Shown: piece by piece, positions 1 to 7,153 of the stretch
How positions within the stretch are numbered: position 1 is the first letter of the stretch
Layout of the letters: each line of letters opens with the position of its first letter
Assembly: GCA_934376955.1 (NCBI GenBank)
Contig: CAKRPJ010000001.1
Coordinates: 62,001-126,000, forward strand
Length of the DNA: 64,000 nucleotides
DNA from: CAKRPJ01 sp934376955
Lineage (GTDB): Bacteria; Bacillota; Clostridia; Lachnospirales; Lachnospiraceae
Direction of reading: 5' to 3'
The notes under the pieces: generated by a model
The model's input: only the letters and a program-made list of their open reading frames with translations
What the model was told of the DNA's origin: nothing
Database searches by the model: none
Position numbers and translations under genes: made by a program

Positions 1-546
1 CTGGTCTACAATATCACCAGTGGTAGTGCTCCGGCACTCATCCATCTTAGCCTTTAACTCGTCAATCTGCTTAGTCAGCTCTTCAACTTTCTGCGTGGCT
101 TCTTCATGAGCCTGGCTCATCTCTGCGACCTTATCGCGAGCACGCTCATACGGATGAACCCACTTCCCGTCTGCCCACTGAAGTGCTTTACTGACTATAG
201 TTATTACGGCACCTACAGCTAAGGCAATACCAATCGTTTTGCCAATCCCTAATAACGTTGTCTTAAACGCTTTCGCCACGCTGGTAGCCGTCCGTGTGCT
301 GGCCGCATAAACCTTCATCACGTCATCCAAGTTGTTGGTGTTCTGTGCAACGTCCTGAGCTATTTTGCTGGAATCTTTAAGGGTAGAATTGAAAATATTT
401 GCAGCCTTTTCAGTAAGTTTTTGCTCTGCTGCCGCATTTTTCATCTGCTGAATATAGTTTTGCAAAGCAGCAGTATCTTTCTCGACTTGGGCACTATCCA
501 TAAAACCGGTGATATTCTTAAACGTTTCTTGTATCTTTTGTTGCAT
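1..546 (-). CDS. Tape measure protein, third exon (partial)
   Basis: The minus strand is open from the window edge to an ATG at 546, about 182 codons. The product is rich in Ala, Lys and Gln. It has a hydrophobic segment (about residues 93-110) followed by a long heptad-like coiled coil, as in the C-terminal half of tape measure proteins. The ATG has no Shine-Dalgarno sequence, and a promoter for the opposite strand overlaps it, so an independent gene start is unlikely. I read it as the continuation of the tape measure gene whose earlier exons lie at 5938-6711 and 7154-12106. A phase-0 junction near 522 (intron ending in G, exon starting with TTT AAG) keeps the frame. The exact junction is not proven. 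The alternative is a separate tail protein with a poor start. Confidence 0.6.
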   Translation of the reverse strand, partial: MQQKIQETFKNITGFMDSAQVEKDTAALQNYIQQMKNAAAEQKLTEKAANIFNSTLKDSSKIAQDVAQNTNNLDDVMKVYAASTRTATSVAKAFKTTLLGIGKTIGIALAVGAVITIVSKALQWADGKWVHPYERARDKVAEMSQAHEEATQKVEELTKQIDELKAKMDECRSTTTGDIVDQ

Positions 547-569
547 AAGAGATTATTGTGTGATATAAT
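541..569 (+). promoter_or_regulatory. Sigma-70-like promoter for the accessory genes
   Basis: TTGCAT (541-546), a 17 bp spacer and a perfect TATAAT (564-569) with an upstream TG at the extended -10 position. It lies 43 bp before the ATG at 612, which has the SD AAGGAAGG. It points away from, and overlaps the start of, the minus-strand tape measure exon, so the downstream genes can be expressed independently of the late operon. Confidence 0.75.
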
Positions 570-611
570 CTTTATAAGGTTATAATTACTGTTTAAGGAA
601 GGTACCACTCA

Positions 612-1073
612 ATGGATAATGAAAAAACTGTTTATATTATCTGTCCTCAATGCGGTTATGTTTGCAGAAACGATTCGCCAAGTAGATTTCCTATTTGTGA
701 ATGCTGTAAATATGAAGATCCCATTATTATGTCTCAGGCTGATTACAAGATGTTTGAAGATGAATTGACAGGTAAAGATCCAGATGCAAAATGCTATGAA
801 TCTTTGCGAGAAAAATACGTTTACAACAACGAACACTTTAGTAAAAAAGCTTATAATGATATGCTTGCATATGCAGATGAAAAATTCAAAAAGGAATATG
901 ACGAATGGGTTCGCTCAAATAATCCAGGGAAGATAGAGTGCCCAGTTTGTCACACCATAAGTGGAAAAAAGATCTCTGTCGGAGCAAAAGCCGTATCAGT
1001 AGGGCTATTTGGTATTTTTAGCCAAAAAGTTAAGAAGACTTGGCATTGCGAGATATGTGGGTATGAATGGTAA
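612..1073 (+). CDS. Double zinc-ribbon protein
   Basis: A 153-residue protein with a CPxCG ribbon near residue 12, a second Cys pair (CxCC) near residue 30 and a C-terminal ribbon pair (CPVC near 117 and CEIC near 146). The middle is charged and helical. The C-terminal segment, with a short glycine-rich hydrophobic stretch between the two Cys knuckles, resembles ribbons found in many small Firmicute phage proteins. The function is unknown; nucleic-acid or protein binding is likely. It is the first gene after a strong promoter in the island that separates tape measure exons 2 and 3, and it is transcribed against the late operon, like a moron. Confidence 0.75.
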   Translation: MDNEKTVYIICPQCGYVCRNDSPSRFPICECCKYEDPIIMSQADYKMFEDELTGKDPDAKCYESLREKYVYNNEHFSKKAYNDMLAYADEKFKKEYDEWVRSNNPGKIECPVCHTISGKKISVGAKAVSVGLFGIFSQKVKKTWHCEICGYEW

Positions 1074-1106
1074 TGCTGCGCAGCGCGGTGTAGAAGGTGA
1101 ATCTGT

Positions 1107-1451
1107 GTGTCGCATCAAGAACAACATTTTGTAGGAATGCACTACTGTGGTAGAGTTTATTATTCTGGTGAAGACGGAGGATATTCGGATTATCTTATTC
1201 CTTACTATGCACATGATGAGATTTACGATAATTATTCATCTCAGAATGTTGCAAAGTCAAAAGAAGCACATGCACCAGCTCCCTGTCCTGGCTGTAATAT
1301 AGAATTAAAAAATACACATTCGCGTTGCGTATTTGAACACCGTCCGTATAATATCTGGGAATGTCCAAGGTGTGAAAGAAAATTTATATTTATAAAAGAT
1401 GCTAATTGCCAAGGAGTAACTCATGACAGAAAAAGAACTGCAAGAGATTGA
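1107..1451 (+). CDS. Small zinc-ribbon protein
   Basis: A 114-residue protein with a Tyr/Asp-rich N-terminal half and a C-terminal zinc knuckle (CPGC near residue 60, CPRC near residue 87). The start follows GAAGGTGAATC. Its 3' end overlaps the next gene by 29 nt, so the two are probably co-translated. No enzyme motif is visible. It belongs to the same plus-strand accessory run as its neighbours. Confidence 0.7.
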   Translation: MSHQEQHFVGMHYCGRVYYSGEDGGYSDYLIPYYAHDEIYDNYSSQNVAKSKEAHAPAPCPGCNIELKNTHSRCVFEHRPYNIWECPRCERKFIFIKDANCQGVTHDRKRTARD

Positions 1452-2094
1452 TGCCCGCATTGCAGAACTGGAAGCGCAAAGCGACGAGTACGAGCGCCAA
1501 ATCAAGGAGCTGGAAGAGAAAAAGTCGCAAGTAGATGAAAAAATTTCTGACCTAGAAACACAAGCAAGCACATATCGAGTTCTTAATTCTATCAATGATG
1601 TAACAGAAGAAAATTCCATGCAAGTTTGGTTATCCAAAGACACTAGAACTACCCCTGTTATGAGCAAATTCTGTGATTCTGATAAGAGTTTTTTAACAAT
1701 CCCAGAATTTATGTACCCAAGAGCCTTCCTATTAGTTATAGCAAAATATCATTATGGTATACAATATATTGATTCCGGCATGACAATGACCGACTTAAAA
1801 CAGGAAGGATGTTCTCCAGAAAGTCGTGTTAAAAAAATTGCCATGTCAGATCAAAAAACCAGAATGTCTGCCCTATACAAAGAATTATATAAAGTCATAA
1901 CTAAACCAATAAACGCTGGAGATAAAATCCCGTTTGAATATCCCGTTCGCCTCGGTGGGCAAACATACAACAATCAAACTGGTTATGGCAGAACTTATTA
2001 TGGTTATGACGAATACGAAGAAGGAACCTTGTATGGTGAAACTACAGGATTTGTTGTAATTGGCATAATCGGGAAAGACTGGCCTGCATATTAA
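1423..2094 (+). CDS. Coiled-coil protein of unknown function
   Basis: A 223-residue protein. Residues 1-45 form a clear Glu/Lys-rich coiled coil. The rest is a mixed globular domain that ends in a Tyr/Gly-rich stretch (about 183-206) and a hydrophobic beta-like terminus. The ATG is placed by CAAGGAG seven bases upstream. It is the last of three overlapping or adjacent plus-strand genes driven from the promoter at 541-569. I do not recognise the family. Confidence 0.7.
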   Translation: MTEKELQEIDARIAELEAQSDEYERQIKELEEKKSQVDEKISDLETQASTYRVLNSINDVTEENSMQVWLSKDTRTTPVMSKFCDSDKSFLTIPEFMYPRAFLLVIAKYHYGIQYIDSGMTMTDLKQEGCSPESRVKKIAMSDQKTRMSALYKELYKVITKPINAGDKIPFEYPVRLGGQTYNNQTGYGRTYYGYDEYEEGTLYGETTGFVVIGIIGKDWPAY

Positions 2095-2208
2095 CATCCA
2101 ACAATGTCAACCGCGTATGCGTGAAGTGTAAGACGCGGTTCTGAGGATAAGGCGAACTATAAGAAAAAACCAACAGCATAGCCACTGTTGAGTTCTTTAC
2201 ACACCTTA

Positions 2209-2766
2209 TCAATTATCAAACCAAGATTTCTTTACCTTAGAATCTTCAGGGTAAGTCAAGCTCGTATATTCAATTCTGTTCAACGGCACAGTGGCTATAC
2301 TGCATTCCGGCGTGTCAAACTCGTCTCCTGTCGCATTATAGAGCTTGTAATCCTTTACAATTACTCCCATGGCATCTTTATCAATTCCAATATATATACC
2401 GCTGACAATCCATTTATCAGTTTTAACGTAAATATAGGTGCCCTTTTCGTAGTCTATCACATCGTAAAAAACAGTTTTACTGGGCGAAAAGGATATCGTT
2501 TTTTTGAAAAGATTTTTTACCCAGGTGGTACGGCTCAAGACATACACAATAAGAGCTGCTACAACTGCAATTACAAAATCCCATACCACATTATTAACAC
2601 AAAGAACAAGAATAAAGCTAACTACAACAGAACACATAATATAATGTTCTGGTAGTTTTTTGTCATGCAATCGCGTATAAATCCATAAAAATATAAACCC
2701 TGGCACAATGTATTTAAGTACCAAAGGCACGGCTTCAATATAACTAATTATATCCGTTGCTGTCAA
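2209..2766 (-). CDS. Membrane protein, possibly DUF6338-like
   Basis: A 185-residue protein with three hydrophobic segments (about 14-30, 42-57 and 59-80) and a C-terminal soluble beta-rich domain. The PGF-x-F-x-W-x-Y-x-R-L motif at the end of the first segment is reminiscent of DUF6338-type phage and prophage membrane proteins; this match is from memory and weak. The start is TTG with SD AAGGGGTGA, just after the stop of the upstream 41-residue gene. Its own promoter (2931-2959) makes it an autonomous accessory unit, convergent with the gene at 1423-2094. A role at the inner membrane, such as exclusion, is conjecture. Confidence 0.7.
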   Translation of the reverse strand: MTATDIISYIEAVPLVLKYIVPGFIFLWIYTRLHDKKLPEHYIMCSVVVSFILVLCVNNVVWDFVIAVVAALIVYVLSRTTWVKNLFKKTISFSPSKTVFYDVIDYEKGTYIYVKTDKWIVSGIYIGIDKDAMGVIVKDYKLYNATGDEFDTPECSIATVPLNRIEYTSLTYPEDSKVKKSWFDN

Positions 2767-2772
2767 TTAGCA

Positions 2773-2898
2773 TCACCCCTTATCATTTTTTGGTTTTGGC
2801 GGCTTCTGGATATCCTCTTTTCGTGTTCCTTTATTCTTAGGAACATAAGTGAATTGCTGGCGGCGGATCTCTTCTTGTTTCTTTTCAAGCTCAGTCAT
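2773..2898 (-). CDS. Small basic protein, 41 residues
   Basis: A short open frame with ATG at 2898, rich in Lys, Glu, Gln and Pro. The upstream SD is AATAAGGAATGG, and it lies a short distance after a good promoter. Its stop lies seven bases before the TTG start of the membrane protein at 2766, and GGGGTGA at its end provides that gene's SD. This suggests a two-gene transcript with coupled translation. The function is unknown. Confidence 0.55.
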   Translation of the reverse strand: MTELEKKQEEIRRQQFTYVPKNKGTRKEDIQKPPKPKNDKG

Positions 2899-2930
2899 TA
2901 TACAACCATTCCTTATTGATTGTTGGAATA

Positions 2931-2959
2931 ATTATATAATAGCATAGGTGTGTAGTTAA
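2931..2959 (-). promoter_or_regulatory. Sigma-70-like promoter, leftward
   Basis: On the minus strand, TTAACT, a 17 bp spacer and a perfect TATAAT. It lies 33 bp upstream of the ATG at 2898 and would transcribe the 41-residue gene and the membrane protein gene. Confidence 0.65.
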
Positions 2960-3095
2960 TACAACATTAAACCGGTATTACCGAACTATAACAGACATTA
3001 ACATATACGACATTCCTATGGTCGCAAAGAAACATAAAATAGCTAAAGCGAAATCTCCACCGTCCATAAAGCTCACCTCATAAAAGGAATAAATC

Positions 3096-3791
3096 ATGAC
3101 ACCTGACGAAAATCTACAGGAGCTTCAGACTCAAAATACAGAATCTCCTGCACCTCAAAAACATAGGCTACCTACTATCCGTTCTGCCATTCCTGCTGTT
3201 CTTATAAATATTACAACGCTTGCTATCGCCGCTCTTTGTTTCTTTGGTTGGTATGATAACCAAAAGCCTATTCTAATTCAATTGGGGTACGATCAAGGCT
3301 ACTCCGAAGGATACGACATAGGACATCAGAACGGTTATGACGCCGGTAACTCCTATGGTTATGATAAAGGCAAGTCAGACGGCTATGATGCTGGTTATAG
3401 TGCCGGTAAAAAGAAAGCCTATACTTCCGCATACGAAGACGGAAAAACGGCAGGATATAATCAAGGCTATTCCATTGGAGAACAACACGGCAAGGAAGAA
3501 GCCAGCAAAGAATCATATAATGAAGGATATGAGGCTGGCAAAAAAGACGGATACAACAGCGGTTACTCTGCTGGTCAATCATCGGTTCAATCTTACTCTG
3601 CTCCCACTTCTTCTGAAACAACAAATTCAGCATCTGTGATTACCGATAGTTACACAGTCTATGTTACCAAAACAGGCTCTAAATATCATCGTGCAGGTTG
3701 TTCCTATCTTCGTAAAAGCAGTATGGCTATGGATCTATCAGAAGCACGAAAATACTACACGCCATGTAGCCGTTGTAACCCTCCGTCTTAA
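3096..3791 (+). CDS. Membrane-anchored GYDxGY-repeat protein
   Basis: A 231-residue protein: a cytoplasmic-type N-terminus (1-35), one transmembrane helix (about 38-54), then some 15 degenerate repeats of the form GYDxGYxxG/K (about 65-155). A Ser/Thr linker follows. The C-terminal domain (about 185-231) has the pattern YHRxxCxYL and PCxRCNPP, often found at the end of Firmicute secreted or membrane proteins and probably metal-binding. The topology suggests a single-pass protein with a long polar stalk. The repeats make it a candidate for replication slippage. Its stop overlaps the end of the convergent gene at 3788. Confidence 0.75.
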   Translation: MTPDENLQELQTQNTESPAPQKHRLPTIRSAIPAVLINITTLAIAALCFFGWYDNQKPILIQLGYDQGYSEGYDIGHQNGYDAGNSYGYDKGKSDGYDAGYSAGKKKAYTSAYEDGKTAGYNQGYSIGEQHGKEEASKESYNEGYEAGKKDGYNSGYSAGQSSVQSYSAPTSSETTNSASVITDSYTVYVTKTGSKYHRAGCSYLRKSSMAMDLSEARKYYTPCSRCNPPS

Positions 3792-4039
3792 ATTTTGAAG
3801 ATTGACGATAAGCCTTCCTTTAGTTCTTCAAAAAACTGTTCAACATCCTGTGTGTTGTTATTGGCGTTTTCCTGCCCCTGTAATTCTTTAATTAGCGCCG
3901 CAATCTCTTTGGCGTTGCCCGTAATCTGAATTGTCATAAAACCCTCTTCCTTATATGTAGATTGGCTACTTGGCATAAACATCTCTCTGGTACTTTTGCG
4001 ATTGTTTAGATTAACGTTCGGTTTATATGTAGCACCCAT
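3788..4039 (-). CDS. Small acidic protein (possible internal start)
   Basis: ATG at 4039 follows GGAGGGGTGATT, giving 83 residues. A second ATG at 3936 has its own GGAAGAGGG upstream and would start a 48-residue product (MTIQITG...) that contains all the conserved-looking sequence, an alternating strand and an acidic helix. Either or both may be made. The gene converges on the plus-strand repeat protein with a 4 nt overlap and follows the gene at 4042-4278 with only 2 nt between them. The function is unknown. Confidence 0.6.
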   Translation of the reverse strand: MGATYKPNVNLNNRKSTREMFMPSSQSTYKEEGFMTIQITGNAKEIAALIKELQGQENANNNTQDVEQFFEELKEGLSSIFKI

Positions 4040-4041
4040 AA

Positions 4042-4278
4042 TCACCCCTCCGTTCCTTGATTTTTGGGGCAATTAAAACAGCCGCCGTTATAAATTCCCA
4101 TCATCGCAAACTTGTCCATCTGCTCCGCTTGGTTTGCCGTCAATCTTTTGCAGTTGATTGCTACTGCCCGCATAACATATTCGCACTTATAAATCATCGT
4201 ATTCTGTTCAGCACTATATTCTCGCTCAAACAGTACCTTGCGCTGGCAAGGCTTCAAAATACCTTCCATAAATGCCAT
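4042..4278 (-). CDS. Small Cys-containing protein, paralogue of 4502-4768
   Basis: A 78-residue protein. Its N-terminal pattern LKPCQRKVLFERxY is shared in outline with the product at 4502-4768 (LRQCQKELLFNRTY). Both then have a short strand ending in Cys, a helix and a C-terminal CxxC knuckle. They are likely diverged paralogues. Two Cys pairs could bind zinc. The function is unknown. It is part of the accessory island inside the tape measure gene. Confidence 0.6.
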   Translation of the reverse strand: MAFMEGILKPCQRKVLFEREYSAEQNTMIYKCEYVMRAVAINCKRLTANQAEQMDKFAMMGIYNGGCFNCPKNQGTEG

Positions 4279-4326
4279 AAAAAATTACCTCAATTTCCTA
4301 TTATCTCCATTAGGAGGTGTTTTATA

Positions 4327-4578
4327 ATGTCAAACATACAAGGAACACATATTTGCACTTATTGCGGGCAGACGATTCATTGGTATCTTCCATCAAGAAA
4401 TCGCTATGCGTCAACAGGGACTTATCAATTGTTTACGATGTCAAGCGTCGATAAAGATAGTGTTCCTGTAAAAGAAGACATAGACCCAGACACCTGTGAG
4501 CTTATTTACTCATATGATTGTCCTCTTTGTGGTCAGTACAATTCTTTCCCTCGCACTTACAACAACAGCTCTGAATAA
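4327..4578 (+). CDS. Small zinc-ribbon protein
   Basis: An 83-residue protein with CTYCGQ near residue 10 and CPLCGQ near residue 69, a classical two-knuckle ribbon. The start is set by AGGAGGTGTTTTATA. The last 77 nt overlap the convergent gene at 4502-4768, so both strands appear to code there. The function is unknown. Confidence 0.65.
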   Translation: MSNIQGTHICTYCGQTIHWYLPSRNRYASTGTYQLFTMSSVDKDSVPVKEDIDPDTCELIYSYDCPLCGQYNSFPRTYNNSSE

Positions 4579-4768
4579 ACGCATCTAAAACTTTCTTTTC
4601 AGAATTGTAATCCATGTCCTTATAAGCTATGTCGCTACAATCAATTAAAATTATGTGTTTTTCTTTCCCGTCATCACAGCAATAGCACAACTCGTCTTGT
4701 TTTACGTCATATGTACGGTTAAATAACAATTCTTTTTGGCACTGTCTCAATAAATCATTTGGTTCCAT
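4502..4768 (-). CDS. Small Cys-rich protein
   Basis: An 88-residue protein with an N-terminal CQKELLFNR motif shared with the gene at 4042-4278, a CYCC pair mid-protein and a CCCKC cluster near the C-terminus. The upstream sequence TTTGAGAGGTAATGTTTT gives a moderate SD. It overlaps the plus-strand ribbon gene tail to tail. It lies just downstream of a leftward terminator, so it may need its own promoter or read-through. Confidence 0.6.
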   Translation of the reverse strand: MEPNDLLRQCQKELLFNRTYDVKQDELCYCCDDGKEKHIILIDCSDIAYKDMDYNSEKKVLDAFIQSCCCKCEGKNCTDHKEDNHMSK

Positions 4769-4789
4769 AAAACATTACCTCTCAAAAAT

Positions 4790-4822
4790 ACCAAAAGCCC
4801 CGGCCATTAAAGGTCAGGGCTT
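4790..4822 (-). terminator. Rho-independent terminator, leftward
   Basis: On the minus strand, GCCCTGACC, a short loop, GGCCGGGGC, then TTTTGGTATTTTT. It follows the stop of the retropepsin-like gene at 4837. Confidence 0.75.
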
Positions 4823-4836
4823 ATCTTTATTATGTA

Positions 4837-5259
4837 TTACATGTTTGTAAAATCGATCGTTCCGTGTGCAGGGTATTCAAACGATATTCGCATCGCGCCA
4901 TTGTAATTAGTTACAGCCAAGCTTCCTTGTGATATAATATCCATCCCAATCAAAAAATCAAAGCCGTCTCCGTTATTTATAAAGAGTGAAGCCTGGATGT
5001 CAGAGAAAACAACATTATTCTGCAGCGTAAGAGAAATATTATATCTTGGTGCGACAATTTTACCATTCGCCGTATGGTATTCCTTACCTTGGATCGGAAC
5101 AACATTTAACTTATTTACAACTGCTTCAGTTATCCCACTATCAGCGGAACCGGTATCAATCAGTCCCCATCCCTCATAGTACTCCCCATTAGCCTCCGCC
5201 TTTACGCGGATAAACAATGCTGTAGATGTTACACCATAAGGGACAGTAAAGGAACTCAT
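4837..5259 (-). CDS. Retropepsin-like aspartic protease
   Basis: A 140-residue protein with the clan-AA signature. DTGS sits at residues 35-38 after hydrophobic strand residues. A flap-like Asn-Gly segment follows about 30 residues later, and the second hydrophobic motif LIGMDII near residue 108 is the usual companion of the catalytic loop. The size equals one retropepsin monomer, so a homodimer is expected. It would cleave peptide bonds; the substrate is unknown. Its start overlaps the stop of the upstream gene (ATGA), so the two form a small operon ending at the terminator at 4790-4822. Its position inside the tape measure intron suggests a recently acquired accessory enzyme. It is not a prohead protease, which is at 21639-23324. 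Confidence 0.75.
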   Translation of the reverse strand: MSSFTVPYGVTSTALFIRVKAEANGEYYEGWGLIDTGSADSGITEAVVNKLNVVPIQGKEYHTANGKIVAPRYNISLTLQNNVVFSDIQASLFINNGDGFDFLIGMDIISQGSLAVTNYNGAMRISFEYPAHGTIDFTNM

Positions 5260-5531
5260 TTATATCTCACCTGTTGATCATATATTCTTCCCCATTTTTC
5301 CAGGCTAATGGGGACCCTGTACCATACAGCTGGATGTCGCTTTGAGTTGTCTGGATCGATATAATCATCGCGTCCAGCATACACAATGGTTTCATCTTTT
5401 ACTTCAACAGTTAATCCATCATAGTTTTCAAAAAGCCATTGTTTATGCTCTTCAATCCACCTATGATTTTTATACTGTTTGTATCTGTAAATTACCTTAT
5501 CAATTATACCATTCAACCACTTCACTTTCAA
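5256..5531 (-). CDS. Small protein upstream of the protease
   Basis: A 91-residue protein with a basic, aromatic N-terminal half (Trp, Tyr, Lys) and a C-terminal segment predicted as strands. The start is TTG at 5531 with SD GAGGAG. It overlaps the aspartic protease gene by 4 nt and is probably its partner or substrate. It begins about 50 nt after the P9 hairpin of the group I intron core, so it is the first gene downstream of the ribozyme. The family is not recognised. Confidence 0.6.
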   Translation of the reverse strand: MKVKWLNGIIDKVIYRYKQYKNHRWIEEHKQWLFENYDGLTVEVKDETIVYAGRDDYIDPDNSKRHPAVWYRVPISLEKWGRIYDQQVRYK

Positions 5532-5584
5532 CTCATCTCCTCAAAAACCACCTTTGTAAATCTTTTATAACCTTCTTACGGCTT

Positions 5585-5937
5585 TCCCGTAATGTTCTGA
5601 CTGTCTTTCTTCCCGTCTGGTTTTCACCATGGAATAGGGCTACCCATACAGTCGATGAACCAAAACACCAAAGTTCACACACCTTTTTCTGCGCACATCC
5701 CTGCACGCGGTATCTTGGCTGCTGATTAAGCATTGTTTACGCGGGTTAGCACCACCCCGTAGGGGCGGTTTTTCTCTCAGCCTACCGCATCCGCATACTT
5801 GTTTCTGCCTTTCGGCTCCACAGTGTTCCATTACCGGCTCACTGTGGCTATGCGGCTCTTAGCCTTTCCCAGCAATTTGGGTATTTAATTATTTGACACC
5901 TGCATCCTACACAACTATTCCCCTTGTGTAAACGGGC
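5585..5937 (-). ncRNA. Group I intron catalytic core (tape measure intron 2)
   Basis: On the minus strand, an AAATTGCTGGGAAA element matches the conserved P4/Q region (about 5865-5885). GTTCATCGACTGTA matches the R/P7 strand (about 5650-5665), and AAGACAGTCAGA matches the S/P7' strand (about 5595-5610). GACTGT and ACAGTC are perfectly complementary, as P7 requires. A P9 hairpin (TTACGG-GAAA-GCCGTAA) follows. Open frames here, such as that at 5533-5733, are chance readings of the ribozyme. Confidence 0.8.
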
Positions 5938-6711
5938 ATACAATTTACCACTGGTGCCTTTATTTTTAATAAGTGACGTTACAAGCCCTGCACTTACACC
6001 ACTTATTGCAACTGGAATTAGTCCAATATTATCAACGAGTTTTACAACTGCATCGGCAGCATTAGTAATCCATGTTGCCAGTTCGATAAACTTTTTAACT
6101 ATATCGCTATCCAGCACATCCTTAGAAAGCTTCTCAAATGCTGCTGTGAACTGCGAAATCTTACCATTGATACTATTAAGGTAAGTCTCATTTTCTTTTG
6201 TGGCGCTGCCGGCAGATTCAGCAGCAGTCTTGGCGGCATCCTGTGCGTCCTTCCAGTTGTCCAGCATACCGGAAACAACGTTAGCGCGGTTCTTGCCAGC
6301 AACCTGTTCCAACAGGGATGCTTTGTCGACGTCGTTCATTTCTTTCCAGACGTTGGCAATGCCTTCCATGATTTCATAGGTGGACTTAAAATCCCCGCTC
6401 TTGGTTAAGATATCAAATCCGCCCTTACCGTCAACATTGGTCAATGCCTTGATCTGGTCACGCAGTTTAGAGGTGCTTACTGCTACATCATCAGTGCTTT
6501 CGCCCATCTGTTCAAGATCGGTCTTTGCGCCACGGATGCGCAGTGACAATACTTTCAGCGCGTTACCTACCGACTCCGGGTCCTGCGCAACATCATTGGC
6601 AGCCACAATCATACCAATACTCTGATCCAACGTGTTTCCTGCGGTATGCAAGGCGGATGCCGAGCGCTGTAGCGCACTGCCAACTCCAGCCGAGGAGATG
6701 GCATAATTATT
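5938..6711 (-). CDS. Tape measure protein, second exon
   Basis: About 258 codons. The exon starts with NNYAISSAG, the natural continuation of FNEVG at the end of exon 1, and continues with the alpha-helical, Ala/Asn/Lys-rich sequence typical of tape measure cores (LQRSASAL, VSGMLDNW and so on). It ends in a hydrophobic AISGVSAGLVTS segment followed by Lys/Asn residues. The 3' boundary is set by loss of protein-like sequence and onset of intron motifs; it lies between 5938 and 5950. An apparent ATG near 6735 belongs to the intron, not to a gene start. Confidence 0.8.
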
Positions 6712-7153
6712 CAAGCTGTTACTTTCACGGATCAACCGTTACTGACCGTAAACAATACGGCGGGTAGTCATTTCTGGCTACCTCTCATGTTTCAAGTATT
6801 AGGTTATAGCATGAGTTCGGACTGTATATTACCGATGTCTTATCGGAATTTACTTCAACATACCTGTTGCCAAGTATATCCTGCAGTCTCTAGGGATTTA
6901 TAGAATTTAACGATTTTATCTTCAACTTGTTCCGCAGTTAAAGTGTATGGCAATCTTAACAACGGAATTTTATTATCTTTTCGTTTGTTAGAGATTGTTC
7001 CTTTAATAAACTGACCTTTGTTATTTCTTGTACACATAAAAAAATAACCTCCCTATTGCCATATAGGAAGTTATCGTTAAATTCCATATCTTTCCTCGGT
7101 CTTGGGTGCCTCCACCCTTTAACCGATATAGTAAATTTGGGGCAATGTTGTTT
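6712..7153 (-). ncRNA. Group I intron 1 in the tape measure gene (442 nt)
   Basis: The borders are fixed by the protein: exon 1 ends GTG GGT (V-G) at 7154 and exon 2 begins AAT AAT TAT at 6711, both in phase 0. The 5' exon ends in T and the intron ends in G, as group I introns require. GGGT at the exon end pairs with GCCC shortly inside the intron, with a U-G pair at the splice site. GAGACTGCAGG and ATACAGTCCGAAC supply the P7 strands. A 60-codon frame lies inside. Confidence 0.85.
6855..7037 (-). CDS. Intron-encoded fragment, possible homing-endonuclease remnant
   Basis: A 60-residue frame starting MCTRNNKGQFIKG. The basic GQFIKG-type start is common in phage HNH and DNA-binding homing proteins, but no HNH catalytic motif follows and the frame ends after a short helix. 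GGGAGG lies 9 bases upstream of the ATG, so it may be translated. It is most likely a degraded endonuclease or a small DNA-binding remnant. Confidence 0.4.
   Translation of the reverse strand: MCTRNNKGQFIKGTISNKRKDNKIPLLRLPYTLTAEQVEDKIVKFYKSLETAGYTWQQVC

Larger units (their letters stand above)
523..5937 (-). other. Proposed giant group I intron carrying a gene island
   Basis: The tape measure frame breaks into ribozyme sequence just below 5938, and tape-measure-like coding resumes at about 522. Between them lie a group I core (5585-5900) and about 12 small genes on both strands. If the two coding segments belong to one protein, the whole 5.4 kb must be removed, with the genes sitting between P9 and the 3' splice site. 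Splice sites are approximate: the 5' site is 5938-5950 and the 3' site 523-546. The alternative is that the tape measure is truncated here and its tail has become a separate gene. Confidence 0.5.

Noticed and set aside
2188..2655. 155-codon plus-strand frame
   Set aside because: It overlaps almost all of the membrane protein gene on the other strand, which has a promoter, SD and clear transmembrane pattern.
5533..5733. 66-codon minus-strand frame near the second tape measure intron
   Set aside because: It coincides with the group I ribozyme core (P7 and P9 elements) and has no SD or protein-like pattern.
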